A stretch of 64,000 nt of DNA. It comes from Rhodococcus sp. G-MC3 (GTDB lineage Bacteria; Actinomycetota; Actinomycetes; Mycobacteriales; Mycobacteriaceae). The stretch covers positions 124,001-188,000 of the forward strand of contig NZ_JASISW010000010.1 in assembly GCF_030063335.1 (NCBI RefSeq), given 5' to 3'. A model generated the notes under the pieces. That model did no database searches and was not told where the DNA came from. It worked only from the letters and a program-made list of their open reading frames with translations. Numbering within the stretch: position 1 is the stretch's first letter; each line of letters opens with the position of its first letter. This document shows, in pieces, positions 1 to 7,828 of this stretch. The position numbers and the translations under genes are program-made.

Positions 1-30
1 ATGGTGTCGATTCTGGTCCGATGGCGAAGG

Positions 31-90
31 TTATCCACATTATCCACAGAATCATCCACAGAAACAGGGCATCCGCCGGTTTTATCCACA
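31..90 (+). promoter_or_regulatory. Cluster of four DnaA-box-like 9-mers
   Basis: TTATCCACA occurs at 31-39, 40-48 and 82-90, and the one-mismatch form TCATCCACA at 52-60, all in the same orientation within 60 bases. TTATCCACA matches the consensus strong DnaA box. The cluster sits 29 bases upstream of the oxidoreductase start at 119, so it could be a DnaA-responsive promoter or a DnaA titration site. No replication gene is visible nearby, so an origin is not implied. The repeats are certain; the role is inferred. Confidence 0.6.
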
Positions 91-118
91 GGCTCGGCGC
101 GCTCCTAGACTTGTCGAC

Positions 119-1060
119 ATGGTTTCCTCCAACATCGAACTGCGCGTATTCACCGAACCTCAGCAAGGCGCTACGTACGACGAACTTCTGCGCGTCGCGC
201 AGGCAGCCGAGACTCTCGGGTACGGCGCTTTCTTCCGCTCCGACCACTACCAGGCGATGAACTCCGCTGGTCTCCCCGGACCGACCGACGCCTGGATCAC
301 GCTTGCGGGACTCGCACGGGAGACGTCGACGATCAGGCTCGGAACGCTTGTCACGTCGGCGACATTCAGGTACCCGGGTCCGCTCGCGATCAGCGTCGCG
401 CAGGTCGACGCCATGAGCGGAGGGCGCGTCGACTTCGGGCTCGGCGCGGGATGGTTCGAGGAGGAACACACCTCGTATGGCATTCCGTTCCCGTCGCTCG
501 GTGAGCGTTTCGACAAGTTGGAGGAATCCTTGGCCGTCATCACCGGTCTGTGGGAAACACCGATCGGCGAAACGTTCTCTTACGTCGGTAAGCACTACAC
601 GATCGTCGATTCCCCCGCGCTGCCGAAGCCTGCGCAATCCCCGCGCCCGCCGATCCTGATCGGGGGCGGCGGAAAGAAGCGCACCCCGGCGCTCGCTGCG
701 AAGTACGCCGACGAGTTCAACATTCCTTTCGCGTCGCTGGAAGACACAGGGATCCAGTTCGATCGCGTGCGCGCAGCGGCTACCGCGGCGGGCCGGGATC
801 CGGAGTCTCTCGTCTACTCGAACGCTCTGGTTCTGTGCTGCGGGAAGACCGAAGACGATATTGCGCGTCGAGCCGGGGTGATCGGCCGTGAGGTGTCCGA
901 ACTCCGCGAGAACGGTGCCGCGGGAAGTCCGGCGGAGTTGGTGGACAAGATCGGCCGCTTCGGCGAGCTCGGGGCTTCGCGTGTCTATCTGCAGACGCTC
1001 GACCTGTCCGATCTCGACCATTTGGAACTGGTGGCGTCCGAGGTGATTCCCCAGCTGTAA
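119..1060 (+). CDS. LLM-class (luciferase-like) F420-dependent oxidoreductase
   Basis: This 313-residue protein has the single-domain length and layout of the bacterial luciferase-like superfamily, which in actinobacteria usually uses reduced F420 rather than FMN. The family block SGGRVDFGLGAGWFEEEH lies near residues 100-117, and a later PPILIGGGGKK segment matches the conserved strand near the cofactor phosphate. The ATG at 119 is the first start that keeps the N-terminal strand. No convincing Shine-Dalgarno precedes it. It is monocistronic: upstream are the DnaA-box-like repeats, and downstream is the convergent acyltransferase. The substrate cannot be read from the sequence. F420 rather than FMN use is inferred from the lineage. 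Confidence 0.85.
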   Translation: MVSSNIELRVFTEPQQGATYDELLRVAQAAETLGYGAFFRSDHYQAMNSAGLPGPTDAWITLAGLARETSTIRLGTLVTSATFRYPGPLAISVAQVDAMSGGRVDFGLGAGWFEEEHTSYGIPFPSLGERFDKLEESLAVITGLWETPIGETFSYVGKHYTIVDSPALPKPAQSPRPPILIGGGGKKRTPALAAKYADEFNIPFASLEDTGIQFDRVRAAATAAGRDPESLVYSNALVLCCGKTEDDIARRAGVIGREVSELRENGAAGSPAELVDKIGRFGELGASRVYLQTLDLSDLDHLELVASEVIPQL

Positions 1061-1104
1061 TGCGGCAACGCCGCCCGTGAGTGAAAAGTTACGGCAGGCG
1101 GGCC

Positions 1105-2241
1105 TCAAACACGCACGGCCTCCCTGCTACGAAACCGGCTGTTCAGCCAGGTCGCCGCGGGGGTCTCGACCCACCGGTAGATAATTTCCGAGACCACCGC
1201 AGTGACGACAACGAAGGCTACGACGGCTCCGGTTGGACCGGTGTACGGGACGACATTCTCGTAGACCCGGTAAAGAATCAGAGTGTGCACCAGATAGATC
1301 GCGTAGCTGCGGGTACCGGTCCACCGGATGAAAGCCCAGTGAGCAACTCGTCCGTCGTAGCGCCCGAGGAGCAGCACCAGTCCAGTAACGACGATGATCG
1401 TCCACAGGTACTTGTCACCTGCCCAGTAGGCGTGCGCATCCGTCGCCAGACGAACGACCTCGGCCTGGGCGATGACGGCAACCACCACCCACCTCCACGC
1501 GACGATGCGCGCCCAGCCCAAGTAGATGATCTGACCGAGGAACAGGGTCGGGAGTGTCGCGGCGATCTTCGACAGCATCGGTACCGACCACGGCTGCGGA
1601 ACGTAGAGGTTGTTGACGATCACCACCGCACACCCAGCGGCACCGAGCAGCGGAACGAGGATGGGTCGTTTCCGCAGGATGTCGCGCGCCACCACGCAGT
1701 ACAGGTAGAACATCAGCTGAACGGTCAGTGTCCACGTGACGCCGAGGACCGCGACCTCGGGTTCGAGGAAAAATCCGCCGAGTACGAAGCTGAACGCGGC
1801 CTCGGAGTTACTGATGCCGTTCTGGCCGCTGAACATGCCGTTGATGCCGAGTCTCACGAACAGAATCGCCAGCGCGACGGCTACCCACAGCGCTGGAATC
1901 AGCCTGGACAGGCGACTGACAGCGAAGTCACGTCGCGATTGCCGCATCGCCGATCTGGTCACCAAGAGGCCGGTGAGCAGCATGAAGATAGCAACGCCGA
2001 CGAACGAGAGGTGGTTGTTGAGGCCCGCTTCCTGAACAAGGACGCGATAGACCAAGTCGATCACCCACCAGCCCTCACTTCGATCGTCGATCAAGTAGAA
2101 CGAAATGTGGGAGTACAGCACAGCCAGTACGGCGATGAAACGCAGTAGATTGGCGCCGGCCAGTTCCACACGAGGTGCGTGAACGACGGCCAGTGCCAAC
2201 GATGCGTCGACGCTCTCGCTCGACTTGCGCAGAGGTGCCAC
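1105..2241 (-). CDS. Acyltransferase 3 (OafA/YrhL-type) membrane protein
   Basis: This 378-residue integral membrane protein has about ten hydrophobic helices. The N-terminal pattern is typical of acyltransferase-3 enzymes: a helix containing LLRFIAVLAVLYSHISFYL, with a family-conserved histidine, then a short loop and a second helix. Members transfer acetyl or other acyl groups from the cytoplasmic CoA pool to cell-envelope polysaccharides, lipids or antibiotics. It stands alone, reading toward the oxidoreductase. No glycosyltransferase or polysaccharide genes are nearby to suggest an acceptor. The family call is firm; the substrate is unknown. Confidence 0.85.
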   Translation of the reverse strand: MAPLRKSSESVDASLALAVVHAPRVELAGANLLRFIAVLAVLYSHISFYLIDDRSEGWWVIDLVYRVLVQEAGLNNHLSFVGVAIFMLLTGLLVTRSAMRQSRRDFAVSRLSRLIPALWVAVALAILFVRLGINGMFSGQNGISNSEAAFSFVLGGFFLEPEVAVLGVTWTLTVQLMFYLYCVVARDILRKRPILVPLLGAAGCAVVIVNNLYVPQPWSVPMLSKIAATLPTLFLGQIIYLGWARIVAWRWVVVAVIAQAEVVRLATDAHAYWAGDKYLWTIIVVTGLVLLLGRYDGRVAHWAFIRWTGTRSYAIYLVHTLILYRVYENVVPYTGPTGAVVAFVVVTAVVSEIIYRWVETPAATWLNSRFRSREAVRV

Positions 2242-2307
2242 GCCGAAATTGTAGTTTCCTGTTCATCTCCTGGACGAATCGAGAGACCTACCCGTGATCT
2301 CCCTGTG

Positions 2308-2412
2308 ACTTTGTTCCTGCGTCGCGCAGCGTGTTCCACGCCCTTGATTTCATGCGTCGCGGCAGCGTGTTCTAGGTCCTGATTCCATGCGTCGCGGCAG
2401 CGTGTTTTTATT
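2308..2412. repeat. Three tandem copies of a 35-bp repeat upstream of sodA
   Basis: The core TGCGTCGCGGCAGCGTGTT recurs with a 35-base period, starting at 2318 (one base shorter), 2353 and 2388. Copies two and three also share the flanking (C/T)CTGATT-type lead-in and are nearly identical; copy one is more diverged. The array lies between the divergent acyltransferase (start 2241) and sodA (start 2547), so it may be a multi-site operator or simply a minisatellite. The rest of this 305-base gap contains no ORF that I believe. Confidence 0.75.
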
Positions 2413-2546
2413 CCGAGAAATGCATCTCGGTTACAACAGTTGCACTAGGGGTAGGAATGAATAGGGTTGAACCCGACGAATGATCCGCTGTAGGACGAGC
2501 GCGCCCTTGAATTGCCGGGCGCGACGTCGATAGAGAAGGGAAACAC

Positions 2547-3170
2547 GTGTCCGAGTACACACTGCCCGACCTAGATTTCGATTACTCCGCCCTCGAGCCC
2601 CACATCTCGGGTGAGATCAACGAACTGCACCACTCGAAGCACCACGCAACCTACGTTGCCGGCGCGAACACCGCCGTCGAGAAACTTGCCGCAGCTCGCG
2701 ACAATGACGACCACGCTGCCATCTTCCTGCACGAGAAGAACCTCGCTTTCCACCTCGGCGGTCACGTCAACCACTCCATCTGGTGGAAGAACCTTTCCCC
2801 CAACGGTGGCGACAAGCCTGAAGGCGAACTGAGCGCAGCGATCGACGACCAGTTCGGTTCGTTCGACAAGTTCCGCGCACAGTTCACCGCAGCGGCCAAC
2901 GGCCTCCAGGGATCCGGCTGGGCCGTCCTGGGCTACGACTCGCTCGGCAAGAAGCTCCTCACCTTCCAGCTCTACGATCAGCAGGCGAACGTGCCCCTCG
3001 GCATCATTCCGCTGCTCCAGGTCGACATGTGGGAGCACGCCTTCTACCTGCAGTACAAGAACGTCAAGGCCGATTACGTCAAGGCGTTCTGGAACGTCGT
3101 GAACTGGGCAGACGTCCAGGCTCGCTTCGAGGCTGCAACATCGAAGACTCTGGGTCTGATTTTCCCGTAA
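2547..3170 (+). CDS. sodA: Superoxide dismutase, Fe/Mn family, predicted Mn form
   Basis: The enzyme dismutes superoxide to oxygen and hydrogen peroxide. The 207-residue protein carries all four metal ligands of the family: His28, His76, Asp160 and His164 (the last two in DMWEHAFY). At the metal-selectivity position, where the iron enzyme of Mycobacterium tuberculosis has His145, this protein has Gln (QQAN at 145-148), which favours manganese. Translation starts at GTG 2547 after GAGAAGGGAAAC. There is no signal peptide, although mycobacterial homologues are often exported or released. The Mn riboswitch and Mn/Ca transporter downstream fit a manganese enzyme. A palindromic repeat follows the stop and probably terminates the transcript. 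Confidence 0.95.
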   Translation: MSEYTLPDLDFDYSALEPHISGEINELHHSKHHATYVAGANTAVEKLAAARDNDDHAAIFLHEKNLAFHLGGHVNHSIWWKNLSPNGGDKPEGELSAAIDDQFGSFDKFRAQFTAAANGLQGSGWAVLGYDSLGKKLLTFQLYDQQANVPLGIIPLLQVDMWEHAFYLQYKNVKADYVKAFWNVVNWADVQARFEAATSKTLGLIFP

Positions 3171-3186
3171 GTCTTTCTTTTTCCGG

Positions 3187-3235
3187 CATGAATGGACCAG
3201 CGCAAAGCGTGATGCTTTGCGGTGGTCCATTCATG
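3187..3235. repeat. Palindromic repeat family, copy 1 (terminator-like)
   Basis: This 49-base element begins CATGAATGGACCA and ends TGGTCCATTCATG, with further pairing inward to give a stem of about 20 bp. It lies 17 bases after the sodA stop. Two more copies occur at 5942-5990 and 6016-6064. The symmetry suggests a bidirectional terminator or a REP/MITE-like mobile palindrome. Confidence 0.85.
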
Positions 3236-3363
3236 TTTGTGGGATACGGCCAATAGCTGGCACTCACACCATCTTGTGTGCCAGCACCGTTGTGTTCCAT
3301 GCTTCTCGTACCCAACGTGGTGTACCCGGGCTTTATCCTGGATCGACCCAAGGGAGCTGCGAG

Positions 3364-3891
3364 ATGAACGATCGAAATCTCATCGGTGTTTCCCCTTTCC
3401 ATGCCGCCGGACTTCTTCGCGGTTTCGTCATTTCCGGACGCTGGCCGGACACGACCAAGGAATGGGCTCAATTTCTCGCGCTGGCCGTGCAGGTCGCGTC
3501 CATGCCGGGCTTGCTCGCCACCTCGACGGTGTTCGGGGCACGCGAAGAGCTTCCCGACGACCCGGAACCGGGAACCGTCGGCCTGGTCCTTGCCGAAGGC
3601 ACCGTCCTCGGTGACGCAGCCGTCACACCCGGACGTTTCGCCGGCCACCAACCTCCGGCGCTGTTGATGCTCCATCCCCCCTCGGAGACCACACCGACAC
3701 TCCCCGAATGCCTCGGTGCGGCGTCGGGCTGCGTCCTGCTTCCCGGGTTGCCGCATCTTGGACTGGAACACCGCGCGGCCTGGGTCGAAGCCGAATCCGA
3801 CGGCACCGTCACGTCCATGGTGAGCAGGATAGGCCTGGATCCGATCAGCGATCCCGACACCGCAGTTTTGGCCATGCTCCTGGCTTCGTAG
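3364..3891 (+). CDS. Conserved hypothetical protein next to sodA
   Basis: I do not recognise this 175-residue protein. It starts at ATG 3364 after AAGGGAGCTGCGAG, a good ribosome binding site; the longer frame from 3217 would run into the palindromic repeat. It has no signal peptide and no clear membrane helix. The middle is hydrophobic and Gly/Pro-rich (GTVGLVLAEGTVLGDAAVTPGRF) and the end is DTAVLAMLLAS. It lies between sodA and the Mn riboswitch/transporter unit, so a link to oxidative stress or metal homeostasis is possible but only from context. Codon use resembles that of its neighbours, so it is probably a real gene. Confidence 0.6.
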   Translation: MNDRNLIGVSPFHAAGLLRGFVISGRWPDTTKEWAQFLALAVQVASMPGLLATSTVFGAREELPDDPEPGTVGLVLAEGTVLGDAAVTPGRFAGHQPPALLMLHPPSETTPTLPECLGAASGCVLLPGLPHLGLEHRAAWVEAESDGTVTSMVSRIGLDPISDPDTAVLAMLLAS

Positions 3892-3974
3892 CCGTATCCC
3901 ACACAAGAAAATTCGGGGGCCCAAACTTGGTGTGGCGTTGGACATTTCACGTTCGAGTACTTAATGTTGACGCC

Positions 3975-4090
3975 AGCGAAGGGGAGTAGCCCCCAATCGC
4001 TGTGTCGACATACTGGCGATGTGCCCTCACCGGCACGGCCCGGCACAGCGAACCGGATCCGCCAAGGAGTCGGTGGGCGAGACCTTCGGT
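3975..4090 (+). promoter_or_regulatory. yybP-ykoY family (Mn2+-sensing) riboswitch
   Basis: The conserved blocks of the yybP-ykoY RNA appear in order: GGGGAGTAGC at 3981-3990, the GTCGACATACT block at about 4004-4013, a C-rich/GGCACGG variable arm, and GGCGAGACC at about 4076-4084. The closing stem is perfect: CGAAGG (3977-3982) pairs with CCTTCG (4083-4088). This class binds Mn2+ and turns on Mn exporters. The RNA ends 30 bases before the start of a Gdt1-family transporter, whose ribosome binding site GAGGAG (about 4104-4109) lies in the probable expression platform. Confidence 0.88.
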
Positions 4091-4120
4091 CACATAATCG
4101 ACCGAGGAGTCTGCGTACCG

Positions 4121-4822
4121 ATGTTCTCTGCCCTGCTACTCAGTTTCGTGGTCATTTTCGTGGCCGAACTCGGCGACAAATCCCAGCTGATGGCGATGAC
4201 GTTCGCACTGCGCTACCGGTGGTACATCGTCATCGGCGGCATCACTGTCGCAACCACGATCGTGCATCTCGTGTCCGTTGCCGTCGGCCACTTTCTCGGA
4301 CTGTCCATCCCGACGGAGTTCATCTCCGCGGTCGCCGGTATAGCGTTCGTCGTCTTCGGACTGTGGACACTGCGAGGCGACTCCCTCTCGGACGACGAGG
4401 GAGCCAAGGCGTCGAAAGTTACGCGTTCGGCGTTCATCGCGATCGCCTCCGCGTTTCTCCTCGCCGAACTGGGCGACAAGACGATGCTCGCCACTGTCAC
4501 TCTCGCTGCCGACCACAACTGGGTCGGTGTCTGGATCGGATCTACGGTCGGCATGGTTGCTGCCGACGCGCTCGCCATCGTCATCGGCGCCGTCCTCGGC
4601 AAGCATCTACCCGAGCGCGTCATCCAATACGGTGCGGCCGTGCTGTTCTTCGTTTTCGGTGTATCGCTGTTCTTCGAGGGCGTCATGCCGGGAACTGCAG
4701 CTGCGCTGATCAGCGGGGCCGCTGTGGCCGCGATATCCGCAGCCGCGTGGGCAACCGTCGTCGTCGTCCGACGCCGTCGCAAGCCAGCATCACTCGAACA
4801 GACGAACGTCATGGAGGGCTGA
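4121..4822 (+). CDS. TMEM165/Gdt1 (UPF0016) family Mn2+/Ca2+ transporter
   Basis: This 233-residue membrane protein has six predicted helices in two inverted halves. Each half carries the family signature: AELGDKSQ near residues 11-18 and AELGDKTM near residues 117-124. These acidic motifs bind the transported cation. Bacterial members (MneA and Mnx types) export or compartmentalise manganese. ATG 4121 is chosen because it follows GAGGAG at good spacing and directly follows the riboswitch; an in-frame start further upstream at 4019 would lie inside the riboswitch. Induction by excess Mn2+ through the riboswitch is expected. Export rather than uptake is inferred from the riboswitch class. Confidence 0.9.
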   Translation: MFSALLLSFVVIFVAELGDKSQLMAMTFALRYRWYIVIGGITVATTIVHLVSVAVGHFLGLSIPTEFISAVAGIAFVVFGLWTLRGDSLSDDEGAKASKVTRSAFIAIASAFLLAELGDKTMLATVTLAADHNWVGVWIGSTVGMVAADALAIVIGAVLGKHLPERVIQYGAAVLFFVFGVSLFFEGVMPGTAAALISGAAVAAISAAAWATVVVVRRRRKPASLEQTNVMEG

Positions 4823-5122
4823 ACGCCTCAGAGTTTCACCATGTAGGTCGAAACCGCTGCACGCCCGGCTGATGGATCCTCGTCTCGCCCACGCGAGAAC
4901 GTACATGCCGCTGTCACCTCGTCGGCTGCGGCCGAGCTCGACCTCATCGAGTACGGAGCCAATCGGGCGGTTGGTCGACGCGGCCACACCCTGATCGCTT
5001 GTGAACGCTCACACCAGCGGACCGTAATGTGTCCGCTCCGACACCTACCGGTCCGGCGAGCTCACCCCTCCGGTTATGGTGCAACTCGAATCACATGCCG
5101 CCAACAGCGAAGGGATGCGTCA
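4823..5122. other. 300-base gap with no supported gene
   Basis: A short minus-strand frame (4790-4987) and fragments on the plus strand are present. None has a ribosome binding site or recognisable similarity. GTGAACGCTCAC at about 5001-5012 is a small palindrome. The promoter of the following SDR gene must lie at the right end. A decayed gene is possible but not demonstrable. Confidence 0.4.
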
Positions 5123-5890
5123 GTGGAGATTTCGGGAACAGCAGCTTTGGTCACAGGAGGGGCGTCGGGCCTCGGAGCAGCAACGGCCAAGCGCCTCGCC
5201 GACGCAGGAGTCACAGTATTCGGTCTCGACTTAGCTCAATCCATCGAACGCGCAGGTGACAGCGTTCCTGCAGGCGTCACGCTGATCGCAGCCGACGTAA
5301 CCAGCGAAGAAGATGTCGAGGCCGCTCTCGACAAGATCACCGAGGCGGGCGTTCCGCTGCGGCTCGTCGTGAACTGTGCGGGTGTCGGCTGGGCCGGCCG
5401 AATTCTGTCGAAGAAGGGTCCGCACGACCTCGAACTTTTCCGCACGGTCATCACCATCAACCTTTTGGGCACGTTCAACGTCATGCGGTTGGCCGCGAAC
5501 CGGATCCAAAACCTGTCGACGGTCGACGACGCCGGTCAGCGCGGCGTCATCATCAACACCGCATCGGTGGCGGCATTCGAAGGTCAGATCGGTCAGATCG
5601 CCTACACGGCGTCCAAGGGTGGCGTCCACGCGATGACCATCACCGCCGCCCGCGATCTTGCTCAGTTCGGCATTCGCGTCAACACGATCGCACCGGGAAT
5701 CGTCGACACCCCGATGCTCGCCGGCGTCACCGAGGAGTACCGCAAGGGCCTCGAGGCCAGTGTGCCGTTCCCGTCACGGCTCGCGCAGCCGACGGAGTAC
5801 GCACAGCTGGTCCAGATGATCGCCGAGCACGACTACCTCAACGGCGAGACCATCCGCATGGACGGCGCTATCCGCATGGCTCCGCGCTGA
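5123..5890 (+). CDS. SDR-family NAD(P)-dependent oxidoreductase, 3-hydroxyacyl-CoA dehydrogenase type 2-like
   Basis: This classical short-chain dehydrogenase of 255 residues has the cofactor loop TGGASGLG near residues 12-19, an NCAG motif, and the catalytic YTASK in the usual place. Ser precedes it in NTASVAAFEGQ. The N-terminal VEISGTAALVTGGASGLG and the C-terminal NGETIRMDGAIRM resemble HSD10-like 3-hydroxyacyl-CoA / 17-beta-hydroxysteroid dehydrogenases, which act in fatty acid, isoleucine or steroid degradation. GTG 5123 is chosen because it follows GAAGGGATG at good spacing; the longer frame lacks such a site. It stands alone. Two palindromic repeats separate it from the convergent nuclease gene. 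Confidence 0.85.
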   Translation: MEISGTAALVTGGASGLGAATAKRLADAGVTVFGLDLAQSIERAGDSVPAGVTLIAADVTSEEDVEAALDKITEAGVPLRLVVNCAGVGWAGRILSKKGPHDLELFRTVITINLLGTFNVMRLAANRIQNLSTVDDAGQRGVIINTASVAAFEGQIGQIAYTASKGGVHAMTITAARDLAQFGIRVNTIAPGIVDTPMLAGVTEEYRKGLEASVPFPSRLAQPTEYAQLVQMIAEHDYLNGETIRMDGAIRMAPR

Positions 5891-5941
5891 TTGTGGCTTT
5901 GGCCTGAATTCTGGGTTATTCCGCAGACTCCGCTCCGTCGG

Positions 5942-5990
5942 CATGAATGGACCATCGCAACGCTTAGACGGTTGCGGTGGTCCATTCATG
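5942..5990. repeat. Palindromic repeat family, copy 2
   Basis: This is 49 bases long and has the same size and ends as the copy at 3187 (CATGAATGGACCATCGCAAC, then GTTGCGGTGGTCCATTCATG). The arms pair over 20 bp with one G-T wobble. It lies between convergent genes, consistent with bidirectional termination. Confidence 0.85.
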
Positions 5991-6015
5991 TTGCGCGCAA
6001 ACTATTCCCGGCCCG

Positions 6016-6064
6016 CATGAATGGACCATCGCAACGGCTAGACGGCTACAAGGGTCCATTCATG
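6016..6064. repeat. Palindromic repeat family, copy 3 (degenerate right arm)
   Basis: The left arm equals that of copy 2 for 21 bases. The right arm keeps only GGGTCCATTCATG, so the outer 12 bp pair and the inner stem is broken. It starts 26 bases after copy 2, giving a tandem pair just before the end of the convergent nuclease gene. Confidence 0.8.
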
Positions 6065-6083
6065 CCAAAGGAGGTCGGCCAAC

Positions 6084-7700
6084 TCACGCCCGCGACGCGC
6101 CAGCCCGCAGCGATTCCATGGTCGGGATCTCGATCTCGGCGCGATCGCTCATCCACTCGCGCAACACTTTCGTCGCCTGGACGTCATCCTCGTTGTAGAC
6201 CAGAAGACGTTCGCGCTGAGTCGGATCAGGCTCGGCGTCGTAGCCCACGGCGTCGCGGTACCAGCCCATCGACGCTTCACCGCCCGCCTCGTCGTCGCGC
6301 CAGTGAAAGCCCGCGACCGGCGCAATCTTCTTCAGGCCCTTGCCGTTCGGACAGATGAATTGATCACTGACAGCCTGGTAGATGTCCACCCACTGATCGC
6401 TGTCGATGAATTCGCGAATCTCCGCTTCCGTCGGCACACCGGGGACGTCGCCGAAGCGGCGAGCTGAATCGAGCAACCACTTGTCCTCGGCCTGACGCGA
6501 ATAGCAATATGCCGCAAAGGTTTTTCCTTGCGCGGCGGCGTCGGCGCGCTTGCTCATCAGCCAACCCCAGAACTCGGCGAACGATCGGCCCTCATCGACC
6601 GTCGGTAACGGATCCCAGGTGACGAATCCGCGGTACACCGGTTTCGGTCCGCCCTTCTCCGTCAGCAAGGTGCCCCACAGATATGCGCCATGCTCCTGGT
6701 AACTCTCCATGTCGACGTCGACCTCGACGTCGGCGCGTCGCACGGTGACCACGTCGGTGCGGCGCAGCAGAGGAACACCGGCGCGCCACGCCGTCGCCGC
6801 GGCAACCGAATCGTCGAAACTTCCGAAAGGCCAGTTCTCGGGCTCGGCGCCGGTCCAGTCAGCCAACTCGTCGATGGTCGATACCCCCTGCGCGCGCAGC
6901 GCATCCGCCCGCGATCCGGACGCGACGAGTGACACGTCCCGATTCGCTTCCAGCTGCGGCTCGCAATCCGACCACCATGAACAGGACCTGCATTCGCTGA
7001 CCTGCGACGGCACTGTGAAGCTCTCGCCCCGAGCGACGGACAGGCGGTCCGCGAAGCGCGCGTCGTACTCGGCAAAGACGGATGTCAGATCATGGACGAG
7101 GATGCATTCGGCGCGATAACCGATGGCTCCGCCGACCGCGTTGGGCGAGGCGAGCCCTTCGAAGTCGAGCATGCGGTACAGGTGTGCGAGCCGCAGCGCG
7201 TCCCGAAGCTGACTACGCACCTTCCGCGAGGCGTCGACGGTAGGCGCCCATTCGGTGAACGAAGTCGTCAATGCTCCGCGGCCAGGGTCGGTGACCTTGT
7301 GATTGACCACGATGATCGGAATGTAGCCGCCGCCCTCGGGATCGAGCATCAGCATTTCACTGCGCCCGCGACGCCCTGTCTCACGTTCGGCCGGAAGAAC
7401 CGCGTTCCAGATCCAGCGGTCACCGCGCTTGCAAGCGGCCAACGTCCGCTCGGCGGCCGTGCGCGCGTCGGGGGCGTCGATCTCCACCCACCCGTCGACG
7501 TCGGAAGCGAACATCGCACGGACAGCCTCACGATGGGTCTGCGCGGCTTCCCTGCGCTGCCGGACACCTGGGTTCTCCGGCTCTCGGCGCAGCAGAGAGG
7601 AATATGCAGTGTCGAGGTAGAGCCGATGCCTGCACCGCGTCAGAGAACCGGCGTCGATGAGCACCGACGGCTCTCGTCCCGCGGCGGACTGACTTTTCAC
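6084..7700 (-). CDS. TM0106-family RecB-like nuclease with Fe-S-type cysteines
   Basis: This protein of about 538 residues resembles the TM0106 RecB-like nuclease family. The N-terminal half holds Cas4/RecB-type cysteines: one in LTRCRHRLYLD near the start and a cluster SECRSCSWWSDC in the middle, the spacing expected for a 4Fe-4S site. The C-terminal half resembles the RNase H-like 3'-5' exonuclease domain found in YprB/TM0106 proteins (YSRQAEDKWLLDSARR, VYNEDDVQATKVLREW). GTG 7700 is preferred; the longer frame begins with TTG at 7796 and adds a low-complexity leader. The biological role is unknown, probably DNA repair or nucleic-acid turnover. It is divergent from the gene at 7829. Confidence 0.8.
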   Translation of the reverse strand: MKSQSAAGREPSVLIDAGSLTRCRHRLYLDTAYSSLLRREPENPGVRQRREAAQTHREAVRAMFASDVDGWVEIDAPDARTAAERTLAACKRGDRWIWNAVLPAERETGRRGRSEMLMLDPEGGGYIPIIVVNHKVTDPGRGALTTSFTEWAPTVDASRKVRSQLRDALRLAHLYRMLDFEGLASPNAVGGAIGYRAECILVHDLTSVFAEYDARFADRLSVARGESFTVPSQVSECRSCSWWSDCEPQLEANRDVSLVASGSRADALRAQGVSTIDELADWTGAEPENWPFGSFDDSVAAATAWRAGVPLLRRTDVVTVRRADVEVDVDMESYQEHGAYLWGTLLTEKGGPKPVYRGFVTWDPLPTVDEGRSFAEFWGWLMSKRADAAAQGKTFAAYCYSRQAEDKWLLDSARRFGDVPGVPTEAEIREFIDSDQWVDIYQAVSDQFICPNGKGLKKIAPVAGFHWRDDEAGGEASMGWYRDAVGYDAEPDPTQRERLLVYNEDDVQATKVLREWMSDRAEIEIPTMESLRAGASRA

Positions 7701-7828
7701 AGCACCGAGCCTATGTCCCGCTACCGACACACCCGATGCGACCCACCGGGGCGAACGGATAGGCTGAGAGCGAGCTGGGCGCGAGGGACGCGCCAAACCG
7801 CAAGAAGCTGACGTTAGGGGCCTTGTCG

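Noticed and set aside
1..118. Origin of replication at the left edge
   Set aside because: The DnaA-box-like cluster lacks an AT-rich unwinding region and dnaA/dnaN neighbours, so oriC is not supported.
1081..2148. Long plus-strand frame of 355 codons opposite the acyltransferase
   Set aside because: It is very rich in Asp, Arg, Gln and Gly with no domain, as expected from the antisense of a membrane-protein gene, and it has no ribosome binding site.
4790..4987. Minus-strand 65-codon frame after the Gdt1 gene
   Set aside because: It overlaps the end of the Gdt1-type gene, has a GTG start without a ribosome binding site, and has no recognisable motif.
3187..6064. Three near-identical repeats considered as a CRISPR remnant
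   Set aside because: The units are palindromic, 49 bp, far apart or 26 bp apart, and there are no spacers of regular size or cas genes.
7701..7796. TTG-started N-terminal extension of the TM0106-type nuclease
   Set aside because: The extra residues are low-complexity and would occupy the divergent promoter region; GTG 7700 gives the normal family start.
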